Position numbers and translations under genes: made by a program | Notes under the pieces: generated by a model | Database searches by the model: none | Told to the model about the DNA's origin: nothing | What the model saw: only the letters and a program-made list of their open reading frames with translations | Source: Tipula vernalis | Lineage: Eukaryota; Arthropoda; Insecta; Diptera; Tipulidae | DNA: 64,000 bases | Reading direction: 5' to 3' | NCBI GenBank assembly: GCA_958295665.1 | Contig: OY282560.1 | Span: forward strand, 189,196,561 to 189,260,560 | In this document: one piece after another, positions 35,817-48,387 of the stretch | Numbering within the stretch: position 1 is the first letter of the stretch | Layout: every line of letters starts with the position of its first letter

Positions 35817-38615
35817 ATGATCTGTTTTGTTTGTAACCTTATTGTAGAAAATTTCAAAAATCTATTAATACATTATAAATATTTTCATGGTATTAAACAT
35901 AACTCAACTTATAAATGTCCCGGAGATTCGTGTAGTAGAACGTTCCAAAACCTTTCAAATTTTAAAAAACATTTCAATAACATTCATGCTAGTGAATTGT
36001 CTGATACATCCAAAAAAGCGAATATCACAAACGATATAAACAGCCAAATAAACTTTGAGAAGAATGTAGCACAAAATAATATTTTGCCTTGTGATGAAAT
36101 AGATTCTATTGTACCAGATGATGATGATCCAGATGATGATGGACTTAATAATAAAATTGTTAATAATATTTTAGTATCTGCGGTGAAATTTTCAATTAAT
36201 TTAATACAAAAAAATAATTTTACAACCAAAGATGTAGTCGAATTGCAAAAAAAAATTAAACAGTTTATTTTAGTTCCTCTTTTAGCTGCATTAAAAAGTT
36301 TACTGACCACGGTGAAGTTTCAACAAGTTACACCACTTTTAGAAGCCTAGTGGTAGTAGGCAACCTCAATATTTTAAACGAAGAAACTATGGGATTTATT
36401 ACGTTAAAAAGTGTCCTCAATAGAAATATGCCGGATGAATATTCAATCGATGCTATCAATGATGAACCTGCATTTTTAGAAGTTGATAGTATTTTAAAAA
36501 AATGGAACATGGAAGATCTCATCGATACGTTCAGAGGTAAGTAAATTATAAAAATTACGCTCCTAATATAATTAACATGGTAATTTGTTTTTCTTTGCTT
36601 TACTCTTAGAAAATGACATTGACATCGAAGCATTAAGGGTAATGCAAATTCATAATATTAAGGAATTGTTGAATAATTATAAATTATTGAAACGAATCAA
36701 ATTCGAATATAATTTACGGGAGTGGCAGAAAGAACAGGTAAATTATATTTATAAATAACGTTCGATTACCACCATGTTGACCTATCTAAGTAATAAGACG
36801 GTTCAACCTCAATATACGTCCAGAGCCTCATTAGAGACTACATTTATCGACTATAGATTACTATGTATATACACTATCAAATTCCAGGGTATTTCAATCG
36901 ACAACATATGTGTAGGATGTTCGTCGTCATCACCATTTAACAGTAACTTCACCAAGCCATCCATTAAGGTTGATCTCAATAATAGAAATGTATTGCTTCG
37001 AAAACCAGTAACTATATAGTGTCATTAGGCGATATTTTAAATTCAACATTTGAGGGGAAATATATTCTACAATTAGCGTATGACAATAAAAACATATCTG
37101 ATTCCAATAGAGCAGTATTGTTAACTTTAATAGTAAATTATTTTATTCAAAATGAAATTAAAATGGGTGTACATGACTGCGAAACAATTAGCAAACAAAT
37201 TGTGGATTATTTTGCTAACGAATCACAGGTAAGCAATTTTCATGAACAAATTGAGTTTTCAAATGACTAATTAAATCTTTTTTTAATATTACAGGCTGTT
37301 TATTTTCAGCGTCGAAAAAATCAGAAGCCCAAAGGCCAGTTATACGATAAGTATAATAATTATATCGCAAAGCTCAGATCAAATCGTTTTCTACCTAAAC
37401 CAATTAGGTATAAAAACAGCATAATTCTAACAGGTAATAAAATTGTTTGAATGAATAAATAGATATGATGGCATTTCTGATTTATTTTTTGTTAAACTAT
37501 TCGCTAGAACAGCACAATAACATATCCTAATTTCACGATTGTACGATACAATATTTTTATTTAATATCATCTTATTTAATAGTATAACACAATAAAGCTG
37601 CTTGCTTAAAGATATAATTTTGCATAAGAAACAATATTGTAACGTTTCTAGATCAATTTATAATAAATTTATTTTCGTATGCTTCTCCTAATTTACAGAT
37701 AACGATTCATGCGACATTCCTAAACCTGATGGTGAAAGCATTCAAAAAGAATTAAAATACAATCGGGATGATTCTAATATAAATCTAATTGTCAAAAAAT
37801 GGCACGAAACCGTTATATTCCGTAAAATATCTATAATGAAAAATAATAATAATACTATATGTCAAATATTAGAGGAATGGTCTGTCTATACGCAATCTTA
37901 TGGACCAAAACTTTTTGAAGTGGATTTTAAATATATCTATCCGCATAGTGGGAATATGTTATTGAAATTCGACCAGTTCTTGAAAAATATTAAACCGATA
38001 ATCGAAGAAACGCTTAATGATGCAGCCTGCAAATTATTGCTAAAACAAATGAAGCAACAAAAAAATATTTCTAGTGGTAAGCTTTTATAAGAAATTTCCG
38101 AAAATTTTAAAAATTAAAATTTTTTGTTTGTTACAGATGCCAAGAATTTTATAACGTTAATTTTATTGCATGGAATTTTAAGGCCATCAAATAAAAAATA
38201 TGCTTTAAATTCTAGTGGTAAAATTTTTTTGCTGAAATATACCATAAAGGATTCTCAGGATTCTTTTATGTTATTTGCGTCATCCGTCTATGAATGCGAT
38301 AAAATGTTTACAGATCTAAAGCTAAAATGTGCAGCAGAGAAAAAGCAGATCCAGCCATTTGTTTTCGTCATAGGAGACAACGAGTTCGCTCCGAATACTT
38401 ACTACATTTATTTTGACGACATCAAATACAAAATGCCATCAGTGGTTTCTGCGTTAGATTTAGTTTTTAAATTAATTCAGGTATTTAATTTGAAATACCC
38501 AGTCGAATCCGAAGTTGTATGGCTTTTCCTCCAAAAGTATTTCTATCACATAGAAACGCAATACGATCCAGTATTTCCGAGTGTGGATTTATTAATTTCA
38601 AAATTATCGAAATAA
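35817..38615 (+). CDS. C2H2 zinc-finger/SAM protein, SAMD3-like, six exons
   Basis: Exons inferred from GT-AG sites and continuous phase: 35817-36536, 36610-36737, 36888-37228, 37295-37433, 37699-38076, 38137-38615, giving about 727 codons. Exon 1 begins with two C2H2 fingers (CFVC...H-H; CPGDSC...H-H, residues about 3-55) and an Asp-rich run. A SAM-like segment (WNMEDLIDTF) spans exons 1-2. Later exons hold the conserved blocks GKLY-like KGQLYDKY and a C-terminal region (QPFVFVIGDNE, VVWLFLQKYFY) typical of multi-copy arthropod and fish proteins often annotated SAMD3-like. Their function is unknown. Two problems: exon 1 changes frame at an A run near 36296 (one base short), and exon 3 changes frame near 37012-37020 (TATATAG, two bases extra). 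Either these are sequence errors or the gene is newly dead. Exon 3 start is least certain. AATAAA-like sites follow near 38850. Confidence 0.7.
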
Positions 38616-39527
38616 GAGTTTTATATTAATATAAAATATATTTTATATATATGTTTTTCATTTGATTTATTTAATTTAAAGACTGAAATCTGTTTAATTA
38701 TTTGTTTTTTTTAACCTAAATCTAAACTTCGAATTTAAATTAAAGATAATTAGTTTATATCTGATTTTTTATAAACAAACTGTTTTATATATACTTTTTA
38801 TATTGAGATTAATGTTAATTTTATTCAAATTTTAATATTTATGAAAATAAAAAAAATGAATTATCTAAAAAAATTCTTTTATTTTCTACATTGTTGTATT
38901 TACTGCCGCTTTCGTTATTTTGTATTTTTGTAAATCAGTAACTATTATAGTATTATTAACGAATAATGGTTTATAATAATTAATACGGGTAACCATTAGT
39001 TTGTTATTAATATGACTAATTCTTTATTCTACCTATTGAGGAATAATTAACATTTTAATATTATTAACGAATATTGGTTAAGTATTATTTCTGCTAATAA
39101 CCGTTTATTCGTTTTTGACAATATTATTATGTTATTTTACTTTTTAGGGATTAATAAATTTACCATTATTTTAAAGAATTTTCGTTTTATTTTTATTTTT
39201 ATTTTAACTCTTTTCTATAATCTTAATTTCATTTTTAATATTAATAACGAATAATGTTCCTTTAGAGTACATTATTGTCTCTGTTGTATTAACAAAAAAG
39301 TGTTATACATCAAAGTGAATCTTTATTAAAATTGTGTGTTAGATAAAAACAATATGTTATTAGATTAATTCCATTTTAATTATTTTGATATAAATATAAC
39401 AATTAGTTTGTTGATAGAATTTTTGATGTTTAATTAAATAATTTCTGTCATAATAACGAAGAAATCGTCGGATCAATAGTAATGGAAAACTCGTTAAAAC
39501 AATGCACAAAATCGTAATTAGTATACA
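38616..39527. other. AT-rich right arm with AACGAAT words
   Basis: Downstream of the gene, the motif ATTAACGAATAAT and variants recur at about 38956, 39056 and 39243. They may be subterminal transposon repeats. No gene. Confidence 0.4.
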
Positions 39528-39545
39528 ATTTTTTTTTTCAGTGTA

Positions 39546-42500
39546 TTATTAGAGATCATGATTTGTTCTGTATTATGCACAATATTATTATACAATAGTG
39601 ATGGAACAACTGGATTCGTTACTCTAGCGAAATCAAAATAAACGTGACCGGCTTGGTGGTAAATAGCGTATTGTAGTGTTAAATTAACAAATCGACCTGA
39701 GGCAGATAGCATTAGTATAGTGTTAAGGTTTATTTCAAACAATTCTTCCCAACTTGGCCATAAGTACGTGAAATGTCTTCGAATTGCCTTCGAATATTTC
39801 ACAAACCGCGAAAACTATATAGAAAGTATCTCGATATAATTTCCACAAAAATGCATTTTTTGGTACCTTAAACATAAGAATCCCATTTACAATGCCAGAC
39901 GACCTTCATGTTGAATTCCCCGCCATATGATTTAATGACATAATTTCATTTTTTATTTTGCAGTTTATAGTATATATACAAATTATTGTTGAATAATTAT
40001 TGGGGTTTGTTGTTGTGGTTTTTTCATTGTTGTTTACTGTTGCATACGTTTCAATTAAAAAGCAATTTACTGCATCCTTCTTAAAATTCTTAAATTTTTT
40101 ATTTATTCGTAATTTATTCAATAAAATATCGAAAAAGACGAAAAAATTCCGACTTTTAAAAATCATCCGGATTTTGTGGAGTGGGTTTTTATTATTCCGG
40201 TTTTTCAATTCAAGATTAACTACCTACCTTAAATATTCACAAGTAACTGTCCTACAACAATAAGCGAAATTACGAATAACCTCGAGTTTTTCGAAATCAA
40301 ATATTAAGCCCTCCAAAAAGTTTAATCTATAGTAGTGAATTTACAATTTACTCCTAAGTATATTGATCAATCATGGTCAGGGATCTCAAGGTCAACTGTT
40401 CCACCAATCCATATCCGTGTCCTGTAAACGCGGCACTAGTAATTATAATTTAGCAAATTTAATATTGCATTGGCAAAAATAAATTTGGATTTAGTCCTGA
40501 ATATTATATTTAGCAAAGCATCAGGCGATGATTTATTTGTGGATATAATTGTTTTCTAGTGGCAGGTATCGTAACTAAACATCGGATTTGATTTACGTAA
40601 AAATAGATGGTATTACATTTACAGATTGGTCCAATAAAATTTCATTCGCTCGTTTACTGAAAATTGTCTACTCGTCCAGTGAAACGTCATACTTACAGGA
40701 TTTTATATATTTATTTCGTTTCGACAACCTTTCATAAAACTTCCATAACCTAACCAACTACTGAGTAATCTCTCGTTTTGCCTGAAACTTAATGTGGTCC
40801 CAATTTGTCAATGTTTCTGACAGTTATTCGATAATGTTTTTCTTATAAATTTAAAGCCTCACAAAATATGTTTTGAATGAATCTGCAGATTGTTTGAAGT
40901 AGTAGAGCCAATCGAAATGGTCCCGAAACATAAAACTTCCTCATTAAAAAAAAACATTTTCTCAAGTACCAAACATTGAGAAACTTGAATTTTCCCATTC
41001 AATTAATTCTTTGAACTTAAAGTTGTATTTCACCAGAAAGAAGCCAAACGGGAAAATCGAACGAATGATTTTCATTTCATCTTTGTATATGTTTGTATAT
41101 AATAGGATGATGTTTATATCTATACATTCTTATATTACAATTGGATTATTTATTTCATTGCTTTTCAGCCATTCCCATTTCTCGTTCTCATTTTATTTGT
41201 ATTTTTTTTACGGGAAAACTCATAAAGTTTCATTTTGTATAAATACAACATAAAAGAATAAAATGAAAGGAAAGTAGCTACAGAGGGATGAAGCTTTTTT
41301 CCATATTTGATAATATATAGAAATGATGGTATATAGAAAAATACGAATGATGAATATTTTACCGTTACATAGCGACCCCGCGCATTTCATGATAGCTTTT
41401 AATATAGCAACTAGATATATAGGAAAGTTAAATTTTCACCGGGTGAAAAAATAGACAATGGCATAAGAATTAGCTTGGACTCAATAGTTTACAAAACAAA
41501 ACAAAAAAAAACCTTTCGAAATTACAAAAACTACGAGTCTAGACATTAATTAAAAATTCAAAGATCATACGCGAATTTAGCCGATTCAATTTCCATTTTG
41601 TTTTCAACATTATTGCCAATAATCATAAAACCAATAAAGATTCCGATATAATCATCATCATGATACTCGTTACAGAAAGGTGCGATAACCGTTTATTTGA
41701 ATTGTCTTTTGTTATGGGGAAATAGGAAAAACTTTTTTACGATGCGATTTAAATTTTGTGATTGTGTCGGATAAAAATTCAATTAGAAATGGAAATTGTT
41801 TATTAAAAAAAAAAAATCAAATTGTAGTTTTTGTGTGTAATCTCGTTTTATGGCGAAGCATCAAAATGTAGGTTATCAAATAGGATTTATAAAAATGGTA
41901 ATTTTACCAAATTCATTTTCGAATAAAAGGGTTCGCGTTTTTATTGTTCAGCATTTTAAAGGATTTGTTTAAAATTTAGTGATTTCTGTATAATGATAAT
42001 ACTTATCCTTTCTAAAAAATCAAAACAAAAATAATCTGCGCGCATAAATTAAAATTTAATACAACTCACCTGTGAATGCCAAACAAATGTGATGCTAAAA
42101 TTAAACAAACTTGAGTAATAAGACAAAATCTGATTTTCAATTAATTAAAAACTATTGATTATGAAACATTTAAAAAAATAAAAACTTTTGAACCATTCAA
42201 ATGTTATAAAGCAAAAGTTTGATTTAAAATTGTTTGACTCTTAGAGTGAGACTAAATTTTAATTTGAACTCTAAAATATCGAATTACCTCATTTTGTCAA
42301 TAAATCTGTATCATTGATCGAATTTGATGCCACAATTTCCATAGTCGTAATATTTGCCACTCCCCCATCTAAGTAACAATTGAATTAAATAGCTTAAATA
42401 GAATTTGCACCACAAATTCAACCGTTTAAGGGTATCTAAAAACTGGGTGAGAATCGATTGCGTCCTCAGAAATATGCGATCTACAGATTTAAAAAGAACC

Positions 42501-42835
42501 TTAGTGCTTCACTATAATTAAGGTACCTCATAAAATTGGTTAGTATGAAGTTTATGACAAATTGACAAAAAACCTTACAACAGCAAAAAAGTATAAAAGC
42601 AATTAGTACACACTAACAAACTGCGGATCTTATAAAGAGTTGTTAGTGACAGTACCAAAAATTTACATTTTCACCATTATACAACCAACTTGCCTACTAT
42701 ACTACGTAAAATTTAAATTTTAGAATATAAATTTGTCTGAGTTTGAATCAATTTTATAAGTTCTTCTTACAATAAAAAGTATATAGGCTGACATTGGGTG
42801 ACCCATGACAGGCAAACATTTAGACTTCAAAGTAA
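39546..42835. other. AT-rich spacer
   Basis: No supported gene on either strand. Frames at 39518-39802, 39906-40263 and 41011-41253 are compositionally biased and lack motifs. Confidence 0.45.
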
Positions 42836-43114
42836 ATGTGGGCACTCAGTGAGGAGCGGTGTGTTAGCGGTATTTTACGAGACGAAGAGAACACTTGGTT
42901 TGTTCTAGATAATGCGAGAATACATAAAACACAGCAAGTCCTTGACCTTGTGGATCAGTCACGTCATCATTTGGTTTTTATCCTGCCTTTGTTGTCCATG
43001 CTCAACCCGATCGAAAAAGCATTTTCGGAAACAAAGTTTTCTGCTCGAAATATGCACCAAAACGTATTGGATATTATTCGGCAGTCCGTAGAAACCATAA
43101 CATCCATAGAATGA
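42836..43114 (+). pseudogene. Tc1/mariner-IS630 type transposase C-terminal fragment
   Basis: The 92-codon frame contains WFVLDNARIHKT, the second catalytic Asp block (DNA-H), and FILPLLSMLNPIEKAFSETK, the last block with the catalytic acidic residue (usually LPPYSP.LNPIE). The order and spacing fit the DDE_3/IS630-Tc1 superfamily. The N-terminal DNA-binding part and the first Asp are absent and no inverted ends were found, so it is a fragment. The sequence just downstream (43185-43220) resembles, in inverted orientation, the CAACCTTTTGCAAATCAAAT block of the composite insertion at 26030. Confidence 0.75.
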
Positions 43115-43513
43115 TACAATTTTTATTTGAACTCGAATTATTGTGGATTATCATAAATAAAACGTTTAAATTTCGAAGTTTCACGAATTTGATTTGCAAA
43201 AGGTTGAATATGGAGTGCCAAATCCTGTATATCCGATTCACGGTGACTCAACACGTAGTACAATAAAATTTGAAACGAGTCGAATCTTGTTTTCAAATGC
43301 GCATTAAATTATTAGTACATCACCAATTTTCGCGAACATATGACGCAAATAAGTATATTTAGAAAATGAATATGTAAAAATTTGTATCAATTCAAGCCTT
43401 AAAGTCGTAACCAGTGGTAAACCAAACTGTGCCTTTATCCAGTCAAAAAAATAACAATTTTTAGGTTATTTAGACAATTTTTTATTTTATTTGAAATATG
43501 TTTCATCTGAAAT

Positions 43514-43600
43514 ATGTCGGCTGGTAACTTTCGGCTGAGACAGCCAAGGCAACATCTGCATTACAGACATTTTATTATTTTCGGCTAACTTTAACAGGGC
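43514..43600 (+). repeat. foldback family terminus, second copy
   Basis: CGGCTAACTTTAACAGGG ending near 43599 matches the right end of the 30896-32097 element, and GGCTGGTAACTTTCGGCTG near 43520 matches its subterminal words. Only one end is present. Confidence 0.6.
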
Positions 43601-43609
43601 CCGTTTTAT

Positions 43610-43714
43610 TTATTTATTTATTTTATTTTCATGCGGTGAAAGTGCTAGTTGCCAGATCTGCAGCAATTCTGCCACATCCTCTTTACTCCACAGATTGCCC
43701 CGAGCGATTTTCAT
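43610..43714 (-). pseudogene. Myb/SANT-like N-terminal fragment
   Basis: A 34-codon minus-strand frame starts ATG and reads RGNLWSKEDVAELLQIWQLA, which resembles the start of Myb/SANT-like (trihelix) domains with the spaced W...LL-IW pattern. It stops just before the foldback terminus. Too short to be sure. Confidence 0.3.
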
Positions 43715-43784
43715 TTATTTCGTGCTCTTAAAAATTTTTTATTAGGGTAAAAATCCAAAAAGAACAACAAGTTTGTTTACATAA

Positions 43785-43886
43785 ATGTCAGAATCCTTCT
43801 ATAACAATGAAATAAAAATATTACCAGTAAGATGGCGAGAAATTGAAGATAATGAAGGAAAATATATCATAACTTACATAAATTAA
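43785..43886 (+). pseudogene. mariner-like transposase C-terminal tail
   Basis: A 33-codon frame, ATG to TAA, reads ...EIKILPVRWREI-EDNEGKYI.... The LP-RW-(5-8)-N-GKY pattern is the usual C-terminus of mariner transposases. No other part of the gene is adjacent, so it is an isolated relic. Confidence 0.5.
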
Positions 43887-45390
43887 AATAATAAATTGTG
43901 TTTTATTTACATTGTTTTAAAATATCACAAAAATGCGGACGAATTTATGGACTGACTTCATACTAAATTTGATTTGCCTGCTCTAGTTTTTTACGTTCTA
44001 AAAAATTTGTTTGTTTGTTTTGTATTTTTTTTTGTTTTTCCATAAACTTTTTGAACTGCCTTTGCTTTATCCCCTATATACATATGTACATACACACACA
44101 TAAAAGCAAATTGTTGTACGTATGTTCAAATGTGCGCTTCAACCGCTCATAGCAGCAATTTTTGGCGCTCACATTATTTAATGGGAGAAAAGTACTGACA
44201 TTTTATATTAGAAGTAAAATTTCCTTTGTTTTAAAATATTGTACGCTTAAAACCGGCTTATTTTAAAAAAATTGTTTTGTTTTTCGGAATGTCATGTTCA
44301 ATCACAGTTAGCAGTGAAACGTTACGAAGTGGACTTGTTTTGTAATTGTTTTGTGTAAATACTTAATTGTACACATTCGAGTGTCCGTTATCCTGATTGT
44401 TTACGCACATTAGAACAATACAATTATTGGTGAAATATTGCGTCAAATGCATATACAATCTTATTAGATTTGTGTTTTCAGTTTACAAATTTGTCAATTT
44501 GTAGGTTTACTTTTTGTTTGTAAGCAAAGTTTCATTTATGCTTAAAAAAACGTTTGCAAAGCAGCTGTTTAGAGAATCTGAAACAACTAAACAACATGAA
44601 TTGCGCAATCAGTAACTTCAAAACATTGCTTCTACTTCAAGAGTTGCTGAAAGAACCGAATGGCGTGACGAGGCATGAAAATAGCGTGAAGATTCAGAGC
44701 CAATTTAAAGTTGGTAACATTCAATTACGTTGTAGACTAATGAATAATATTGAATGGTCTACAAGTTGCCAATACATGTCAGTAAAATGATAAATTTCAT
44801 TTGTTTGAAGCGTGACTTGTCATTTTAGAAATGTCATTTTAATGATGGTCTAGAAATAAAATATTTGATATTTGTTTATTCAGCGAAAAGTAATTTTGTG
44901 TTTAAAAAGTGAGTGAAATTAAACAAACAATTAGATACGAAGGGAAGAAGATTGTTAAAAAAATGTGTGCTGCAGTTTATAGTGATGATCCCCCAAGATA
45001 TATTCATATTTTATCACTCAACCTATTCTAGTTCTTAATACTAACAAGCGCACTGTTGCATTATGTAAAGTAATTTAATCTGTTTAGTAAATCTAAAAAT
45101 TTGTTCCATTTATGAAGTGTCCAGGATTTTGGATTTTTTTTTAGAATTATATGTTCCTTAATCTGAACCATTCGTTTACTTGATATTAGTTGCTGCTTGT
45201 TTCGACAAAACCATATGTTGCTTGTGTAGAATATCTTGAATGATATTTATTTGCCACAGATCTAACTACTTATTATAATTCCGAAATGTGGAAAACAACT
45301 TTATGAAAATAAAATAAAACACTATGTGGATAAAATATACTAATAACATTTTATTCTAACCTTTAGGTTATGAATCACAAGTCGCGTTCA
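43887..45390. other. spacer
   Basis: No certain gene. Around 44536 one frame reads MLKKTFAKQLFRESETTKQHE and continues Arg/Glu-rich after a stop, faintly like the N-terminal region of Helitron-type proteins, but too weak to call. The 78-codon frame at 44554-44790 is its shadow. Confidence 0.35.
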
Positions 45391-45421
45391 TATATTCAAC
45401 ACTCCTCGTTTAACACAAATT

Positions 45422-46089
45422 TCATTTTCCTCGTAAATAATCATGTTTGATTGCAGATAATGGCTTTGTCCATAAGTCTGCAACCATTTCTTCTGTGGGG
45501 CAGTATTCACATTCGATGACCCTCTTTCTCACAAGATCACAAATCATTTTGTAGCGCGTGTCAATGTGCTTAGTCTTATATGAGAATTTGTGATCACGTA
45601 CCAGTTCAATGCACCCTTGTTTGTCCTCGTATATTACTGTTGGTGAGTCAAATTGTTTGTGCATTTCTTCAATAATTGCCGCAACCATTTGATATCTTTT
45701 GATGCGTCCGATATTGAAATAAATTCGGCTTCACATGATGACGCTGCAACTATGCCTTGCTTGTTACACGACCAACTTATTGTTCCACCGTTGAAATATA
45801 TTATGCGACCACTATTTGATTTACGGTCCACTTTGTCGTCTGCCCATGTTGCATCTGCATATCCAAACAGTGATAATTCGTTTGATTTGATGTTGCTTAC
45901 CTTAAGCCTCATTTGATGTGTTGCCTTCAAATATTTCACAAAACGCTTGAGTTGATTCCAATCTTCCATACTCGGCCATGATACCTTTTGAGCCAAAATA
46001 CTAACACTGGCTGAAATATCAGGTCTTGAATTCACTGATAAATACAACAACCGTCCAATCAGTGATCGATATTTCTTGTTATTTTCCAA
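45422..46089 (-). pseudogene. Copia RNase H region
   Basis: Two overlapping frames (46089-45634, then 45688-45422) together cover the C-terminal region after the reverse transcriptase: YRSLIGRLLYL, RPDISASVS, then FGYADATWADD, SSCEAEFIS and later KTKHIDTRYK and VADLWTKPL. These are the familiar Copia RNase H blocks, including the acidic catalytic positions. A frameshift near 45650 separates the two parts. Confidence 0.85.
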
Positions 46090-46524
46090 TGATTGTGTCG
46101 AGTCTGACTTTCCGTATGAGTACTTTGTGAAGTACGGAATTACAAGATCTGGCAGCCTGTTTCAGACCATAAATGCTTCTCTTAAGCAGGCATACCTTCA
46201 AACTATCATCATCAAAGCCGCGTGACTTCTTCATGTAGATGGTTTCTTTTAACTTTCCCTTAAAAAATGCCGTCTTAGCATCAAAGTGATGCACAAGTAT
46301 CTTCCTTTTTTCACTTACTGATAACAACGTTCTGAATGTTGTATGAAGCACCACTGGCGCAAACACCTAGTCATAATCCTCGCCGTACCTCTGTGAAAAT
46401 CCTTGTGCCACGAATCTGACTTTGTGACCGTTGTGTTCATGTGCCACAATGTCTTCCTGCATCGCAGTAAGCCATTGCACTTTATCGTCACTTTTGATGG
46501 CTTCATCGCAATTCTTCGGTACAT
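46079..46524 (-). pseudogene. Copia reverse transcriptase, central deletion
   Basis: The frame keeps KVRFVAQGFSQRYGEDYD, HHFDAKTAFFKGKLKE (first catalytic Asp block) and YGLKQAARSC, then jumps to unrelated codons before the RNase H start. The YVDD catalytic block is absent, and the start of the palm (the usual segment between HEHN and GHKVRF) is also shortened. The copy cannot encode an active polymerase. The integrase side continues in the same frame with an in-frame stop at about 46367. Confidence 0.8.
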
Positions 46525-47701
46525 TTAACTCTCTAACCACATGTATTTCATTAATCAAACGCTTTGCTATTCCTTGTGAAACACGTACCGTTGATTGAAC
46601 TTGATCATTTTGTTGTTCATTTACTTGTGTTTCTGTTGAAACCACCTCCTCCTCAGCGTTTACATACTCACTGATACTGTCATCAATGTTTACTTCATTG
46701 TCAACATTTGGTTGCTCCTCCTGAACCAATAAGCCATCCACTTGATCAACGTCATGTTTTTGTCTTCCACCCAAATCAATTGAATTTTTGCTGTCTATCG
46801 TGACTACTACTTTCTTCGTTGAAGGATTGTAGCAACGATAAGCTTTTGAATGCTCGTCATGTCCAAGAAAAATCATTTCGTCTGCCACATGGTTCAATTT
46901 TTCTCTTTTTGCTGATGATACATGGACAAAACATTTAGAACCAAATATGTGAAAATTGTCTGTATCTGGTTTTATGCCGTTCCACCGTTCATATGGTGTT
47001 ATGTTCGTTGTTCTTGTTATCACACGATTCTGAATGAAATTTGCCGTTGCAATCGCCCCACGCCAAAAACTGTTTGGTAACTTCGCGTCTATGAGCAAGC
47101 AACGAGCCATTTCGATCAAAGTGTGACTCTTTCGTTCAGCTTTACCATTTTGTTGTGGATAGTCGGCTGCCATTAACTTGATCTGAATGCCCTTTGACTT
47201 TAACTAGTTTGTGTATTACTTTGAAGTGTACTCACCACCCCGATCCGATTGCATTATTTTTGGTTTTCGATCGAACTTGTTTTCACACAATGCAACAAAC
47301 CGCTTCATAGTGTTTTCAACCTCCGATTTGTGTGCTAACAAAACAACGAATGTAAAAGATGAGTAATCGTCAATGAAGGTGACCAAGTAACGTTTCCCAC
47401 TGGGAGTTGCTGTACGAATAGGTCCGCAAACATCCGTATGTATTAAATCCAATACCGTTGATGACTCACTCGCTGATTTCTTTGAAAACGGTAGCCGTGT
47501 CATTTTTCCTTTCATGCACACATCACAAACTTCCTTGATTCCGCATTCAATAATTTCCAATCCAGTAATTGTACCTTCTGATGCCATTATCCGAATCGCT
47601 ATTGGATCACGATGTCCCATTTTCCGATGCCATTCATGTATGCATTTGTCATTGTGTGCTAACACCGCACAAACTGAATCTGGTTGACGCAACACATACA
47701 A
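46525..47701 (-). pseudogene. Copia integrase
   Basis: From high to low coordinate: the pre-integrase zinc-binding H-H/C-C set (EWHRKMGH, CDVCMKGK), the core with HTDVCGP, FIDDYSS and QSDRGGEYTS, then, after in-frame stops at about 47175-47215, PQQNGKAERKSHTLIEMAR with the catalytic Glu and the C-terminal ITPYERWNG-KPD region. The catalytic D-D-E residues are all visible. The reading frame is the same on both sides of the stops, so damage is by point changes. Confidence 0.85.
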
Positions 47702-48387
47702 TTCACCAACTGTGTCAGCTACGCCGATTTGTTGACCATTGTACCTGATTTCGCAAATTCAATCGTTGAATTCGACTTTAAGGACATTTTTCACCAACCA
47801 TCGGACAGAAAGTGCATCCCCAACCAATTTTGGTGAATACAAAATATTGGTTGCTTTTGCTTTACGAATGCATCCACTTTCGTCTAAAAATCTTAAATTG
47901 CCACTACCAATTCATGCCAGTGAAAAAATCTCTATTGCTGACAACATGTTTCGTTGCGCCTGAGTCGATGATCCATCCCTTGTTTTATTTGTTACCAATC
48001 AAAAACAAAAAATCCAAATCTTGAATCCTATTCAACTTATCAGTCGATTTGCCATTAGTGCTCTTTTTGCCTGTGTTACCACTATTCCTTTTTGCAAGCG
48101 ATTCCTTGTACTTTGGGCAATTTTTCTTTTGATGATTGGGTTTCTTGCAGAAAAAAATAAACACCAACCTTTGCTACACTCTTCATATATGAATCACTTG
48201 AAGTTCCATTTCTTTATGCACGCCTCTCGTATTCAGCAATCACATGCTGTTTTACCACATCAAGTGTGTTCTGTGTTTCATCACGCGCTCCAAGTCTAGA
48301 AATCATTGTATCGTAACTTTCTGGCAAATTACCGAGTAAAAATATTTTCGCAAACAAAGTTGCCAATGTTCCTTCACCAAGGTCGCT
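47702..48387 (-). pseudogene. Copia protease and zinc-knuckle region
   Basis: The minus strand carries KKPNHQKKNCPKYKE near 48115-48150, the end of a CCHC knuckle (its first Cys is not seen in this frame), and downstream a degraded protease region (about 47740-47970) where the usual DSGA catalytic block is not readable. Several shifts occur. Confidence 0.6.

Larger units (their letters stand above)
32773..39545 (+). mobile_element. candidate DNA transposon enclosing the SAM/C2H2 gene
   Basis: TACACTGAAAAAAAT at 32773-32787 is matched in inverted orientation by TTTTTTTTCAGTGTA ending at 39545. The outer TA pairs could be a target duplication. A subterminal block (left 32808-32835 with TTTTCGTTATT...AACAGAAA; right, inverted, 39440-39470 with TTCTTCGTTATT...ACAGAAA) also matches, and the word AACGAA(T) recurs in both arms (for example 32801, 33007, 35160, 38960, 39058, 39247). 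If real, the 6.8-kb unit carries the spliced gene at 35817-38615. The short termini could also be two independent small elements, so this is inference. Confidence 0.4.

Noticed and set aside
35984..36310. 108-codon minus-strand frame with a serine run
   Set aside because: It is opposite the Asp-rich part of the SAM/C2H2 gene exon 1.
47739..48299. Plus-strand frames of 60-92 codons
   Set aside because: Shadows of the decayed Copia gag/protease region.
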